Source: Shewanella sp. NIFS-20-20 (GTDB lineage: Bacteria; Pseudomonadota; Gammaproteobacteria; Enterobacterales; Shewanellaceae). From it: a stretch of DNA of 34,218 nucleotides. The stretch's first letter is position 1; each line of letters starts with the position of its first letter. The DNA lies in the NCBI RefSeq assembly GCF_019209865.1, contig NZ_JAHUTT010000041.1, positions 1-34,218 on the forward strand, written 5' to 3'. The translations under genes were made by a program, and so were the position numbers. Shown here in pieces: positions 1-8,634 of this stretch. The notes below the pieces were generated by a model. The model saw nothing but the letters and a program-made list of their open reading frames with translations, was not told the origin of the DNA and made no database searches.

Positions 1-91
1 TGCGAGACAGTTCAAGCTTGATGGGAAACGGGATAGGGCCTATCCACGTGCGTTAAAAATGAGTAAAAACAAGTATCCCATTAAGTCTAAG

Positions 92-123
92 AAAAATGCC
101 GTTCACACTAAGTGAACGGCATT
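92..123 (-). terminator. Rho-independent terminator of feoAB
   Basis: A perfect 12-bp stem (95-106 with 112-123, 5-nt loop) is followed, in the minus-strand direction, by a run of five T (92-96). It lies 35 bases beyond the feoB stop, so it should end the feoAB transcript. No feoC-like frame lies between feoB and this stem. Confidence 0.85.
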
Positions 124-157
124 AGCCCTGCGGCTGCTTTTTTTCAAACCAGGTCGT

Positions 158-2452
158 TTACTCCGTAACCACGTGAATATCTAAGCGTCGCTGCTCGGTA
201 CGTTTCGCCTGATGTTTTAACCATCCGATAAATACCAACAAGGATGAGATAATCGCCACTACCCATAAGCTGGACTGTAACGGATGAGCGCTGAATGTCC
301 CCAGTTGATACACCAAGGTCGCAGAACCATAGGCAACACTGAAGGTCCACAGCGCAGCAAATCGAGCCCAGCGCACCCCAAATTCATTGACTAAGGCGCC
401 CATGGCGGCCACGCAAGGGGTATAGAGCAAAATAAACAGCAAATAACTAAAGGCGGCGATGGTACTGCCAAAGCCAATTTGCAAGGCAGTAAATGTCGAA
501 GTATCGACCCCTTGCTCGTCGGCAGCCACTTGTTGATTAGCCACCTCACCCACCGACAGTGATAAAGGATCACGCAGGTTAATGCCAAATAAATTATCTG
601 GGATGGTGTGCAGCGCCTCTGTAAAGGTCTCTGCTAATGGGGCTAACGCTTCGTCAGCGTGGCTGGCATCGGTATATAAACTATTTAAGGTGCCGACCAC
701 CGCTTCTTTGGCAAAAATACCAGTGACAATACCGACGGTGGCAGGCCAGTTATCAGCTTGTACGCCCATAGGAGTAAACACTGGAGTGATCTTTTGGCTA
801 ACCACACTTAATAATGATTCTTTTGAGTCTTCATGGCCAAAACTGCCGTCTGTACCAATGGCATTCACAAAGTTAAGTAAGGTCACTACGATAACAATGG
901 TTTTACCAGCACCAAAGATAAAGCCTTTAGTACGCTTACCGGCACGCTTTAATGACGGTATCAGCTTTGGCACTTCATAATCGGGTAATTCCATGACCAC
1001 CGCACTACTGGTGCCGGGTAACACTGTGTATTTAAGCAATAAGCCGGTGCCTACCGCCGCCAAAATACCTAACAGATACAGGAAAAACACTAAATTTTGA
1101 CCTTGGCTCGGAAAGAAGGCCGCCGCAAACAACGCATACACCGGCAAGCGCGCACCACAAGACATAAAGGGCGCCATCATGCCAGTGACAATCCGTTCAC
1201 GTTGACTGCCTAAGGTGCGGGTTGCCATGATCGCCGGCACTGAGCAACCAAAGCCAACAATCATAGGCACAAACGCTTTGCCTGGCAGGCCGATACGTCG
1301 CATTAAGCCATCGACCACAAACGCGGCACGCGACATATAGCCGGAACTTTCAAGCACTGACAAGGCCAAGAATAAACAGGCAATCACCGGAATAAACGTC
1401 GCAACGGTTTGGATACCTTGACCCACACCACCGGCCAAAAGGGTCACCAGCCAAGTCGGTGCGCCGATGTTGGTTAATAGGGCGCCAAAATGATCCACAA
1501 ACAAAGCGCCAGCACTGATATCAAAGAAATCAATAAAGCTACTGCCAACATTGATAGCAAACATAAACATCAGGTACATCACCCCGAGGAAAACCGGGAT
1601 ACCTAATAGGGGATGCAAAATCCAGTGATCGAGCCGATCACTTAAGGTGGGTTGATTGTCGCTGCGAACGGCTCCTTGATAGACCCCTTCGACAAAATCA
1701 TAGCGGGTCGCGGCAATCATGACTTCAATGTCTTGGCCGGCCGCGGCCAGCGCTGCCGCACAATCAATGACTTGTGATTGCAATTGGCCGTTGCTACACG
1801 AACCACAGCCTAATCCATGTCCGAACATCGCCAAGGCGCGACCACGACTCAAATCTGGCTGCTGTTGCATGGTGTGACTGACCGCTTCTTCAATGCGGCT
1901 ATCATAAGCAAGCGCTAACGGTTGCGCACTGATCTTGCCCTCAAGCAAATCCACCACTTGTTGCTGAATGCGGTCAATATCTTGGCCATCTTTAGCGCAC
2001 ACGCCAATGACAGGGCAACCTAGCGCCGCCGACATGGCTTCGAAATCAATCTCAATGCCATGCTGTCGTGCCACATCCATCTTATTGATCACCACCACCA
2101 TGGGGGTACCCAATTCGCGTAATTGCACGGTTAAATATAAATGGCGTTCAATGTTGGTGGCATCGAGCATATTGATGATGCCGTCGATGTCGGCATCGAT
2201 TAAATATTGCTGCGCAATTTGCTCATCGAGCGAGCAATCACATTGGCTGCCCGCCGGCAATAAATCATAAATGCCAGGTAAGTCGGTCAGCATCACGTCA
2301 GTGTTGCCTAAGCTAAAACTGCCGGTTTTCTTTTCGACCGTGACACCGGCCCAATTACCGACGTGCTGATTGGCACCGGTAAGGGCATTAAATAAGGTCG
2401 ATTTACCCGCGTTAGGGTTACCGACAGTGACACAATGAAATGGCTTAGTCAT
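158..2452 (-). CDS. feoB: Ferrous iron transporter FeoB
   Basis: Inner-membrane Fe(II) uptake protein with a cytoplasmic N-terminal G domain and a C-terminal membrane channel region, 764 aa. The G1 loop GNPNAGKST is at residues 11-19, followed by the G3-type DLPGIYDL and the G4 motif NKMD. Many hydrophobic segments fill residues from about 285 to the C-terminus, with Gate-like sequences around VPAIMATR and the FMSCGARLPVY segment. The ATG at 2452 is preferred over a TTG six bases upstream; it overlaps the feoA stop by eight bases (ATGACTAA), which suggests translational coupling. A small Cys cluster (GCGSC) sits near residue 215 in the cytoplasmic part. FeoA precedes it and a terminator follows. 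The feoAB-mtr adjacency matches Shewanella. Confidence 0.96.
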   Translation of the reverse strand: MTKPFHCVTVGNPNAGKSTLFNALTGANQHVGNWAGVTVEKKTGSFSLGNTDVMLTDLPGIYDLLPAGSQCDCSLDEQIAQQYLIDADIDGIINMLDATNIERHLYLTVQLRELGTPMVVVINKMDVARQHGIEIDFEAMSAALGCPVIGVCAKDGQDIDRIQQQVVDLLEGKISAQPLALAYDSRIEEAVSHTMQQQPDLSRGRALAMFGHGLGCGSCSNGQLQSQVIDCAAALAAAGQDIEVMIAATRYDFVEGVYQGAVRSDNQPTLSDRLDHWILHPLLGIPVFLGVMYLMFMFAINVGSSFIDFFDISAGALFVDHFGALLTNIGAPTWLVTLLAGGVGQGIQTVATFIPVIACLFLALSVLESSGYMSRAAFVVDGLMRRIGLPGKAFVPMIVGFGCSVPAIMATRTLGSQRERIVTGMMAPFMSCGARLPVYALFAAAFFPSQGQNLVFFLYLLGILAAVGTGLLLKYTVLPGTSSAVVMELPDYEVPKLIPSLKRAGKRTKGFIFGAGKTIVIVVTLLNFVNAIGTDGSFGHEDSKESLLSVVSQKITPVFTPMGVQADNWPATVGIVTGIFAKEAVVGTLNSLYTDASHADEALAPLAETFTEALHTIPDNLFGINLRDPLSLSVGEVANQQVAADEQGVDTSTFTALQIGFGSTIAAFSYLLFILLYTPCVAAMGALVNEFGVRWARFAALWTFSVAYGSATLVYQLGTFSAHPLQSSLWVVAIISSLLVFIGWLKHQAKRTEQRRLDIHVVTE

Positions 2453-2684
2453 TGGCAATCTCTACTTCAATAATGTCGGCTAAATCGCGACGCATACATA
2501 AACGGCTACCACGGATATCCAGCTCAAGCCCTGAGCCCATTGGGGCGCGGCGGATCAAACTAAAATGCGTATTGGGGGTAATTCCCATGGATAACAGCTT
2601 GCGTTTGACCGATTGCGGTAACGCCAACTGACCTATCTCGGCGATACAAGCACGATCACCGGGCTTAAGTTCACTTAACTTCAT
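2445..2684 (-). CDS. feoA: Ferrous iron transport accessory protein FeoA
   Basis: Small cytoplasmic SH3-like protein (79 aa, usual size about 75-80) that assists FeoB. Typical FeoA sequence is visible: MKLSELKPGDRACI, then LLSMGITPN, and a basic C-terminal strand with RGSRLCMRRDLA. The start is the ATG at 2684, because AGGAAG lies six bases upstream; the frame extends 12 codons further but without a ribosome site. It overlaps feoB by eight bases, so the two form one operon. A Fur-like palindrome lies about 95 bases upstream. Confidence 0.93.
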   Translation of the reverse strand: MKLSELKPGDRACIAEIGQLALPQSVKRKLLSMGITPNTHFSLIRRAPMGSGLELDIRGSRLCMRRDLADIIEVEIAND

Positions 2685-2778
2685 CTGTGACTTCCTGAAC
2701 CTATTGAGCACATTTTGCAAGCATAATAGCCGATTTACCTGCCAAAAAATGCTAGCTAAGTCATGGTTTGAAAACTTA

Positions 2779-2797
2779 AACGAGAATAGTTTTCAAT
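2779..2797 (-). promoter_or_regulatory. Candidate Fur box upstream of feoA
   Basis: AACGAGAATAGTTTTCAAT agrees with the common Fur pattern AATGAGAATNATTCTCATT at all but about four positions. It lies about 95 bases before the feoA start. Fur control of feoAB is well established in related bacteria; binding here is inferred from sequence only. Confidence 0.42.
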
Positions 2798-2931
2798 TAG
2801 ATTACGAAGTATTGATCAGATTAATTAGGAATGAAAGATATTTGCCGAAAAACAGCGCAAAGCCCCGTTGCACAAGACTTTGTACACTTTAAATAAACCT
2901 CGTTTTATTCCAAGAGGTTACTGCCATCTAA

Positions 2932-2947
2932 TACCCCTAAAGAAATA
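2932..2947 (+). promoter_or_regulatory. NarL/NarP-like 7-2-7 site upstream of omcA
   Basis: TACCCCT-AA-AGAAATA fits the inverted heptamer consensus TACYYMT-N2-AKRRGTA at 13 of 14 positions. It lies in a 21-bp stretch (2930-2950) repeated identically upstream of mtrC (5420-5440). It is centred 17 bp upstream of a CRP-like site. Confidence 0.45.
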
Positions 2948-2948
2948 G

Positions 2949-2964
2949 TCAGATCTCAGTCACA
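2949..2964 (+). promoter_or_regulatory. CRP-like site upstream of omcA
   Basis: TCAGATCTCAGTCACA matches TGTGA-N6-TCACA with a perfect right half and 3 of 5 in the left half. The equivalent position upstream of mtrC has the same pattern. CRP-dependent expression of omcA and mtrC is established in S. oneidensis MR-1, which raises the prior. Confidence 0.45.
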
Positions 2965-3099
2965 AACCGCGCTTAAATACACTGCGAAAAAATAACCATT
3001 TGTTAGCCTTATCCTTGGAAAACATTTCCGCACACTGATAAGAGAGCGCTGATTAAGGATCCTTGTTGGTGATGATAATAATGATTGCAGGGAAATATT

Positions 3100-5283
3100 A
3101 TGATGAAACACTTTAGCTTAACTGCTCGCAGTGCCGCGTTTATTAGCGCTGGTATTATGTCGCTGGCGTTAGTAGGTTGTGGTGGTGATGACGGCGAGCC
3201 GGGCAAGGACGGCGTCATTGGCGTTGCCATCGACAGTAGCCCAACTGTTTTGGCTAAGTTTACTAGCGCTAACGTCGAAAATGGCACGGTGTCAGTTGAC
3301 TTCACCCTTGAAAATGCCAATGGTGTCGCAGTACTTGGTTTAACAAAAGAGCATGATTTACGATTCGGCGTTGCCCAGCTAACACAAGTGACAGAAACCA
3401 CCACGGGTGATCATGGCGGTGACTTTAACCGTGGTTTGCAATGGCAAGCTTATATCAATACGGCTAAAACTCCGGGCAAGATGCCAGAAGATCTCTCGCA
3501 TCTAAATCCTGGTGATGCCACACAAGCTGCCGTGGAATCTGCGAATAAGTGTGATACATGTCTAATCGATAATGGTGATGGTAGCTACCGCTATACCTTC
3601 CAACAAAACATTGCCAATGTCACTACGCCCGTCGAAGTGACCTATGATGCCGATGCCACGCAACGCGTTACTCTCGAATTAGAACTGCCACAAACAGTGG
3701 CCAATGCCCATCATGATTGGCAGCCATCGACAGGTTTGACGGAAGGGATTGCGAGTCGTGATGTCGTCTCCATCCAAGCGTGTTATACCTGTCATCAACC
3801 AGACAGTATTGCCCTGCATGGCGGTCGCCGCATTGATATCGAAAACTGCGCAGCATGTCACACGGCGACCTCTGGTGACCCTGAAAGTGGTAACAGCGTC
3901 GATTTCACCTACATGATCCACGCCATTCATAAAGGCGCAAGCCGCACCACAGTCAACGCCGACAAAGAAACCGTTGCCGCGCCATATAAAATCGTCGGTT
4001 ACGGCGGAAAGCTGATTGACTACGGCAAGGTCATGTACCCACAAACGCCAGCCGCTGATTGCGCTGCGTGTCACGTCGAAGGTGAAGGTGCCCCTGCCAA
4101 TGCCGACTTATTCAAAGCCGACTTAAGCAGTACCGCCTGTATCGGTTGCCATACCGAAAAACCATCCTCTAACCACTCTGATAGCAACTGTGTCGCTTGT
4201 CATAACGCGACAGATACCTACTTTGGTACAGGAAATGCTGAAAAACGTCATGGTGATGTGTTAAAAGGCTATAAAGCTAGCCTTGGATATTCCGCTAAAT
4301 TTAGCAATATTGCGGCTGAAAATGGTGTATTAACCTTTGACGTTCAAGTTCTGGATAACAATCAACAGCCTGTTGCCAAAGAATTCATCGGCAACCCAAG
4401 TAACTACACTAAATCCAGTGTCTATTTTTCTTGGGATATAGATAAAGATTACCCAGCATATGAATCAGGCAGTACATACAGCGACCGTGGTTTTACTTTA
4501 ACTGACGCAAATTATAATGCAGAGACTAAAACCTTTAGCATCACTAGCGCAGGCAAGAGTTTAGTATTACCTGATTTAACCAACAAAAATGTTGAGTTTT
4601 ATGCTGCTGTAGCCACGTGTTTTAACCAAGGTGGTTATAACGTTAACGTGATAGAACCAACCGCATGTACTGAAAAAAATGTACGTATGGTTTACATTCA
4701 AGATCAACCATTACGTTTCAAATGGAATGGCGTCGACACCAGCGTAGCGGCAACTGAGCGTCGCGCGATTGTTGACACGGCTAAGTGTTCAAGCTGTCAT
4801 AACCAAGAAATTGTCCATTATGATAATGGTGTCAATTGCCAAGCATGCCACACTCCGGATAAAGGCTTGTCATATAGTTCACCTAAGGCACCGACAAGCT
4901 TTGCGTATAAAGCGCATCATGCTGAAGGCCATTTCTTGAAGTATTCTGGTGTAAGTTCAGGCACCGTCATTAAAACCGATTGTGCTACTTGCCACACTAG
5001 CGATAGCAAGACCGGTGAAATGGTCGGTATTAAGCTGGGTCGCGTGACGGATAGAGCATGGCAATATGCTGACAAAGAAGGTAACCCAATTTGGGCATCA
5101 TCAGATGCGGGGACTTGTTTGAGCTGTCACCAGAAATATCTATCTGATGCAGGTAAAAATCACATTGAAAGCTTTGGTGGTATCGTCGATGCTAGCAGCA
5201 AAGAGGATGCGATGAGTCGTTCCGCTGAAAGTTGTTCAACTTGTCATACCCCTGAGCAAGTCTTGCAACTGCACGGTAATTAA
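3100..5283 (+). CDS. omcA: Outer-membrane decaheme c-type cytochrome lipoprotein OmcA
   Basis: Cell-surface terminal reductase passing electrons to minerals, metals and flavins, working with MtrC. 727 aa (MR-1 OmcA is about 735). The lipoprotein signal ends at LVGC, lipid Cys27, followed by a short collagen-like Gly-rich linker (DDGEPGKDG). Ten CXXCH heme sites lie between residues 228 and 716, five before and five after a beta-rich stretch (about 385-555), as in the four-domain family fold. That stretch holds Cys507/Cys523 (CX15C), in the position of the family's domain III disulfide. An extra CXXC without His (Cys151/154) lies in domain I and is not a heme site. The ATG at 3100 follows AGGGA; a TTG at 3085 lacks support. 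It has its own upstream module and terminator. The alternative UndA would have eleven hemes. Confidence 0.88.
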   Translation: MMKHFSLTARSAAFISAGIMSLALVGCGGDDGEPGKDGVIGVAIDSSPTVLAKFTSANVENGTVSVDFTLENANGVAVLGLTKEHDLRFGVAQLTQVTETTTGDHGGDFNRGLQWQAYINTAKTPGKMPEDLSHLNPGDATQAAVESANKCDTCLIDNGDGSYRYTFQQNIANVTTPVEVTYDADATQRVTLELELPQTVANAHHDWQPSTGLTEGIASRDVVSIQACYTCHQPDSIALHGGRRIDIENCAACHTATSGDPESGNSVDFTYMIHAIHKGASRTTVNADKETVAAPYKIVGYGGKLIDYGKVMYPQTPAADCAACHVEGEGAPANADLFKADLSSTACIGCHTEKPSSNHSDSNCVACHNATDTYFGTGNAEKRHGDVLKGYKASLGYSAKFSNIAAENGVLTFDVQVLDNNQQPVAKEFIGNPSNYTKSSVYFSWDIDKDYPAYESGSTYSDRGFTLTDANYNAETKTFSITSAGKSLVLPDLTNKNVEFYAAVATCFNQGGYNVNVIEPTACTEKNVRMVYIQDQPLRFKWNGVDTSVAATERRAIVDTAKCSSCHNQEIVHYDNGVNCQACHTPDKGLSYSSPKAPTSFAYKAHHAEGHFLKYSGVSSGTVIKTDCATCHTSDSKTGEMVGIKLGRVTDRAWQYADKEGNPIWASSDAGTCLSCHQKYLSDAGKNHIESFGGIVDASSKEDAMSRSAESCSTCHTPEQVLQLHGN

Positions 5284-5322
5284 TGACTTAATGGTCATCG
5301 CTATCAATAGTGAGAACTAGTC

Positions 5323-5349
5323 AATGGGAGGCAATTGCCTCCCATTTTT
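5323..5349 (+). terminator. Rho-independent terminator after omcA
   Basis: A perfect 10-bp stem (AATGGGAGGC at 5323-5332, its complement at 5337-5346) with AATT loop runs directly into a T tract ending at 5349. It lies 40 bases after the omcA stop. Confidence 0.88.
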
Positions 5350-5421
5350 ACAACTACGAAACAACTGAGCTTGCTTGCCTTCGTAATAACCAGCCTAGAT
5401 TTATCCCTCCTAAGCAAAAAA

Positions 5422-5437
5422 TACCCCTAAAGAAATA
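5422..5437 (+). promoter_or_regulatory. NarL/NarP-like 7-2-7 site upstream of mtrC
   Basis: The same TACCCCT-AA-AGAAATA as at 2932, inside a 21-bp identity with the omcA upstream region. Flanking sequence diverges, which suggests selection on the site rather than a recent long duplication. Confidence 0.45.
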
Positions 5438-5438
5438 G

Positions 5439-5454
5439 TCCGATCCAGCTCACA
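5439..5454 (+). promoter_or_regulatory. CRP-like site upstream of mtrC
   Basis: TCCGATCCAGCTCACA has a perfect TCACA half and 3 of 5 in the left half. Its centre is 17 bp from the NarP-like site centre, the same spacing as upstream of omcA. Confidence 0.45.
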
Positions 5455-5605
5455 CAACCTTGCCTAACTTGAGGATTTTTTATTCGGCTTGAGTTACTTT
5501 CTGTATGGGAATCTTTTTCCAGCAACAACTTGAGTTAATTAAAAAATCATACGTAGTGACTCAGTTACTCGGCTCAAGGTGATGCTCCTAAATACGCAGG
5601 GATAC

Positions 5606-7582
5606 ATGATGAACACACAACTCAAAAAAATAGCGTTATTACTAGCCACTGGCGCGCTGACAGTGGGACTCGCCGGTTGCGGCAGTGACGGTGACAATGG
5701 TACCCCGGGTAAACCCGGCGGCCCAGCGGCCGATGCTGTGGCACAACTTCACCTTGATATTACCGGACTTGCCCATGCCGATGGCCAATCCGTGGTGACG
5801 GTATTTGCGACCAATGAAGCCGATCTGCCCGTTGTGGGCCTAAAAGAGTTTGAAATCAAGAAAGCCGCACAACTGCTGCCTCAGGGCGCCACGGGTGCAG
5901 GCAATGCTGGCCAATGGCAAATCATTGGTTCTCAAAAGCAATTTATTGACAATAAAGATGGCAGCTACACCTTCACGCTAGAGACTGAGGGTTACAACCC
6001 TGAGTTAACCCAGCGATTTAATTTTATCGCCGCGGCGTCGACCTTACAGGATGGGGTCACCACAGTCCCAAGAACTGAGTACACCGAAGACTTGGCCAGT
6101 GATGGTAGCGAAGCCAAATTCACCAAAAATGTGGTCGCTTCCGAAACCTGTAATACCTGCCACACCGACACCAAAAAGATTTACCACGGCTACACAGATT
6201 TAGATACATGTATCACCTGTCACAATGATGAACTAGCCGCTAGCAGAGGCACTGAAGCCGGTTTCAATCATTTAATCCACAATGTTCACAACATGGCGAA
6301 ACCATGGGGTAAAGACGATGCTAAAGATGCGGCGACGGCCAACGCTATCGTTCAAGACAACTGTCAGGCGTGTCATATTCAACCTGCCGACGATAATCAT
6401 GAGTTAGCGGAATGGGGCAACTGGTCTCGCGTTCCTACCATGGAAACTTGCTCTAGCTGTCATACCAATATCGACTTTGTTAGCGGTCAGGGCCACCCTG
6501 CCCAAGCGGATAACTCCAATTGTATCGCCTGTCATAATGCCAGCTGGACTGAAGAAATCCACCTGAGTAAGTCACAGGATAAACAAGCCTTTATCAATAG
6601 CTATGGCTTGGATTCTAGCCTAACGGTTTCAGCCGACAATATTGCGACTATCAGCGTGGGAATTGTCGATGCCGCCGGAAACTCGGTTGATCTGCAAAAG
6701 ATGATTGGCCAAATTCAGCAACTGGAAACCATCACCAACGTCGGTCCAAACCACCCCATCATGGGCTTCAAACCTGCAACTGAGGTTGACCATCAAAAAG
6801 TCACCCTCAATTTAGTCAAAAATGGCCAGTTACAAGCCGATGTTGAAGTGATCGATAACCGTTTGGTCGCTAGCACTCCCGCACTGCCAGTAACCGCCAC
6901 CGGCGCAGATACCGACACCGCCTTTACCTTTATCGGTCTTGGGATCTGTAACGATGGTCAGCACGCGATAACTTGTGCTGACGGCACGAACTACACTGGC
7001 ATGAAAGCCGACTTAGTGTTTGCGACTAAGACCGAAAAAGCGCCGACAATGCGTCATATCGATTCTGTTAACTACGACAGCTGTGCCGATTGTCATGCCG
7101 ATAGCTTCGAGATCCACAAAGGTTATCACCCAGGCTTTGTCATGAGTGAGCAACTGGCTCGCATCGTCGATGGCCAAGAAGTGGTTGGTGTCGATGGCTG
7201 CGTCAGTTGTCATACGCCAACGGGGACAGGCTATAGCGGCAATGGCATGGATTTAGGCATGCGTACTCACCAAACCCACGGAGCATTCTATGGTCTGATT
7301 GGTGGTGATTGTGCCCAGTGTCATAACGACTTCAACTTGGACTCTTTCAAGGTGAAAGGCGCGCAAGCAACAGAAGCCGGTTACACCACACCCATCACCG
7401 CCACCTGTACCTCGTGTCATAGTGGCGACTATTTAGGTCATAGCCAAGCCGACTTAGTCAACTTCGGGGCGGTGTTTAACGGCTCATTCGCTGAAGCCAA
7501 TGACGCTGCAATCGCCGGGACTGAAACCTGCTTGTTCTGTCATAAGCCGACCGTTGCCAACCATGGTGCGGTGCAGATGTAA
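5606..7582 (+). CDS. mtrC: Outer-membrane decaheme c-type cytochrome lipoprotein MtrC
   Basis: Extracellular subunit of the MtrCAB electron conduit, 658 aa (about 671 in MR-1). The lipoprotein signal ends at LAGC, lipid Cys25, followed by a Gly-rich collagen-like linker (GDNGTPGKPGG). Ten CXXCH motifs lie between residues 182 and 646, five on each side of a beta domain (about 325-490). That domain contains the hallmark CX8C disulfide, Cys448/Cys457. Segments such as VTVFATNEADLPVVGL and IVQDNCQACH closely match MR-1 MtrC as I recall it. Two adjacent ATG codons (5606, 5609) follow AGGGA; either may be used, and a GTG at 5579 is unlikely. It is first in the mtrCAB unit. Confidence 0.95.
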   Translation: MMNTQLKKIALLLATGALTVGLAGCGSDGDNGTPGKPGGPAADAVAQLHLDITGLAHADGQSVVTVFATNEADLPVVGLKEFEIKKAAQLLPQGATGAGNAGQWQIIGSQKQFIDNKDGSYTFTLETEGYNPELTQRFNFIAAASTLQDGVTTVPRTEYTEDLASDGSEAKFTKNVVASETCNTCHTDTKKIYHGYTDLDTCITCHNDELAASRGTEAGFNHLIHNVHNMAKPWGKDDAKDAATANAIVQDNCQACHIQPADDNHELAEWGNWSRVPTMETCSSCHTNIDFVSGQGHPAQADNSNCIACHNASWTEEIHLSKSQDKQAFINSYGLDSSLTVSADNIATISVGIVDAAGNSVDLQKMIGQIQQLETITNVGPNHPIMGFKPATEVDHQKVTLNLVKNGQLQADVEVIDNRLVASTPALPVTATGADTDTAFTFIGLGICNDGQHAITCADGTNYTGMKADLVFATKTEKAPTMRHIDSVNYDSCADCHADSFEIHKGYHPGFVMSEQLARIVDGQEVVGVDGCVSCHTPTGTGYSGNGMDLGMRTHQTHGAFYGLIGGDCAQCHNDFNLDSFKVKGAQATEAGYTTPITATCTSCHSGDYLGHSQADLVNFGAVFNGSFAEANDAAIAGTETCLFCHKPTVANHGAVQM

Positions 7583-7596
7583 GGTCAATCGACTTA

Positions 7597-7614
7597 GGGG
7601 CGGCATGCCGCCCC
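7597..7614 (+). other. GC-rich palindrome between mtrC and mtrA
   Basis: GGGGCGGCATGCCGCCCC is a perfect 18-bp palindrome 15 bases after the mtrC stop, without a following T run. It is unlikely to terminate fully. It could stabilise the 3' end of mtrC mRNA or reduce read-through to mtrAB. Confidence 0.7.
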
Positions 7615-7647
7615 CATCTGACACTTAACCATTAGCAGGGAATCATT

Positions 7648-8625
7648 ATGAAAAAAAATGCATCGATTACAAGCATCTTGGCGATGGGGTTTATGGCATT
7701 AGCCATGACCATGCCAGCTGCTGGCGCAAAATGGGACGACACCTTGTCCCCAGAACAAGTTGAAGCCACCTTAGATCAAAAGTTCGCCGAGGGTAATTAC
7801 TCACCTAAAGGCGCTGACTCTTGTTTAATGTGTCACAAGAAATCCGAAAAAGTGATGGCGTTATTTGATGGCGTTCATGGCGCGATTGAATCCAGCAAGA
7901 GCCCTATGGCTGGTTTGCAATGTGAGGCTTGCCATGGCCCTCAAGGTAAGCATAATCGCGGCGGCAAAGAGCCGATGATCACTTTTGGAAAAGACGTTAG
8001 CTTAAGTGCTGAAAAGCAAAATAGCGTGTGCATGAGCTGTCACCAAGACGATGCCCGTATGGACTGGCAAGGCAGTCATCACGACAATGCCGATGTTGCC
8101 TGTGCTTCATGCCATAGCATTCACGCGGCCACCGACCCCATTTTAGAAAAACAAAACGAAGTGGAAGTCTGTAGCCAATGTCATACTCGCCAACAAGCGG
8201 ACATGAACAAGCGTTCAAGCCACCCGATGAAATGGGCGCAGATGACCTGTTCAGACTGCCATAACCCCCATGGCAGCATGACAGATAGCGACTTAGTCAA
8301 GCCGACGATTAACGACACCTGCTATAGCTGCCATGCCGAGAAACGCGGCCCAAAGCTGTGGGAACATGCGCCCGTGACCGAAAACTGCGCCAATTGTCAT
8401 AACCCTCATGGCAGTGTTAACGACGCCATGTTAACCAAGCGTGCACCGCAATTATGTCAGCAATGTCATGCCAGTGATGGCCATGCGAGCAACGCATATT
8501 TAGGTAACACGGCGCAAGGTGGTGAGGTAGGTAACAATGCCTTTACCGGTGGACGCAGCTGCATGAATTGTCACAGCCAAGTTCATGGTTCGAATCATCC
8601 ATCTGGCAAATTGCTGCAGCGTTAA
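7648..8625 (+). CDS. mtrA: Periplasmic decaheme c-type cytochrome MtrA
   Basis: Decaheme cytochrome that sits inside the MtrB barrel and carries electrons from periplasmic and inner-membrane donors to MtrC. 325 aa (MR-1 about 333). A Sec signal peptide with probable cleavage after AAGA (about residue 27) is followed by ten CXXCH sites: CLMCH, CEACH, CMSCH, CASCH, CSQCH, CSDCH, CYSCH, CANCH, CQQCH and CMNCH. These include the repeated CHNPHGS pattern typical of the DmsE/MtrA family. AGGGAA lies five bases before the ATG. The mtrB ribosome site overlaps its stop codon. Confidence 0.96.
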   Translation: MKKNASITSILAMGFMALAMTMPAAGAKWDDTLSPEQVEATLDQKFAEGNYSPKGADSCLMCHKKSEKVMALFDGVHGAIESSKSPMAGLQCEACHGPQGKHNRGGKEPMITFGKDVSLSAEKQNSVCMSCHQDDARMDWQGSHHDNADVACASCHSIHAATDPILEKQNEVEVCSQCHTRQQADMNKRSSHPMKWAQMTCSDCHNPHGSMTDSDLVKPTINDTCYSCHAEKRGPKLWEHAPVTENCANCHNPHGSVNDAMLTKRAPQLCQQCHASDGHASNAYLGNTAQGGEVGNNAFTGGRSCMNCHSQVHGSNHPSGKLLQR

Positions 8626-8634
8626 GGAGGCATT

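Larger units (their letters stand above)
2685..3099. other. Divergent feoA / omcA intergenic region
   Basis: About 415 non-coding bases carrying promoters for both directions. Elements seen are a Fur-like palindrome (2779-2797), the NarP-like plus CRP-like module (2930-2964), and an AT-rich Fur-hexamer-like stretch (3071-3088) next to the omcA ribosome site. A 62-codon open frame here (2704-2892) shows no protein features. Confidence 0.7.
5284..5605. other. omcA-mtrC intergenic region with mtrC promoter
   Basis: 322 non-coding bases. They contain the omcA terminator (5323-5349), then the duplicated NarP-like/CRP-like module (5420-5454) and an AT-rich stretch with possible -10 sequence near 5475-5482. 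The mtrC ribosome site follows. A terminator plus a fresh regulatory module indicates that mtrC is transcribed separately from omcA. Confidence 0.7.

Noticed and set aside
582..980. 132-codon frame antisense to feoB
   Set aside because: Lies wholly inside feoB, whose frame has clear motifs; composition is that of an antisense shadow.
2704..2892. 62-codon plus-strand frame in the feoA-omcA gap
   Set aside because: It starts inside the feoA leader, has no protein-like features and crosses the Fur-like site.
3550..3561. Possible eleventh heme site in OmcA (CDTC)
   Set aside because: The motif is followed by Leu, not His, so it cannot be a standard CXXCH site; ten hemes remain, which also argues against UndA.
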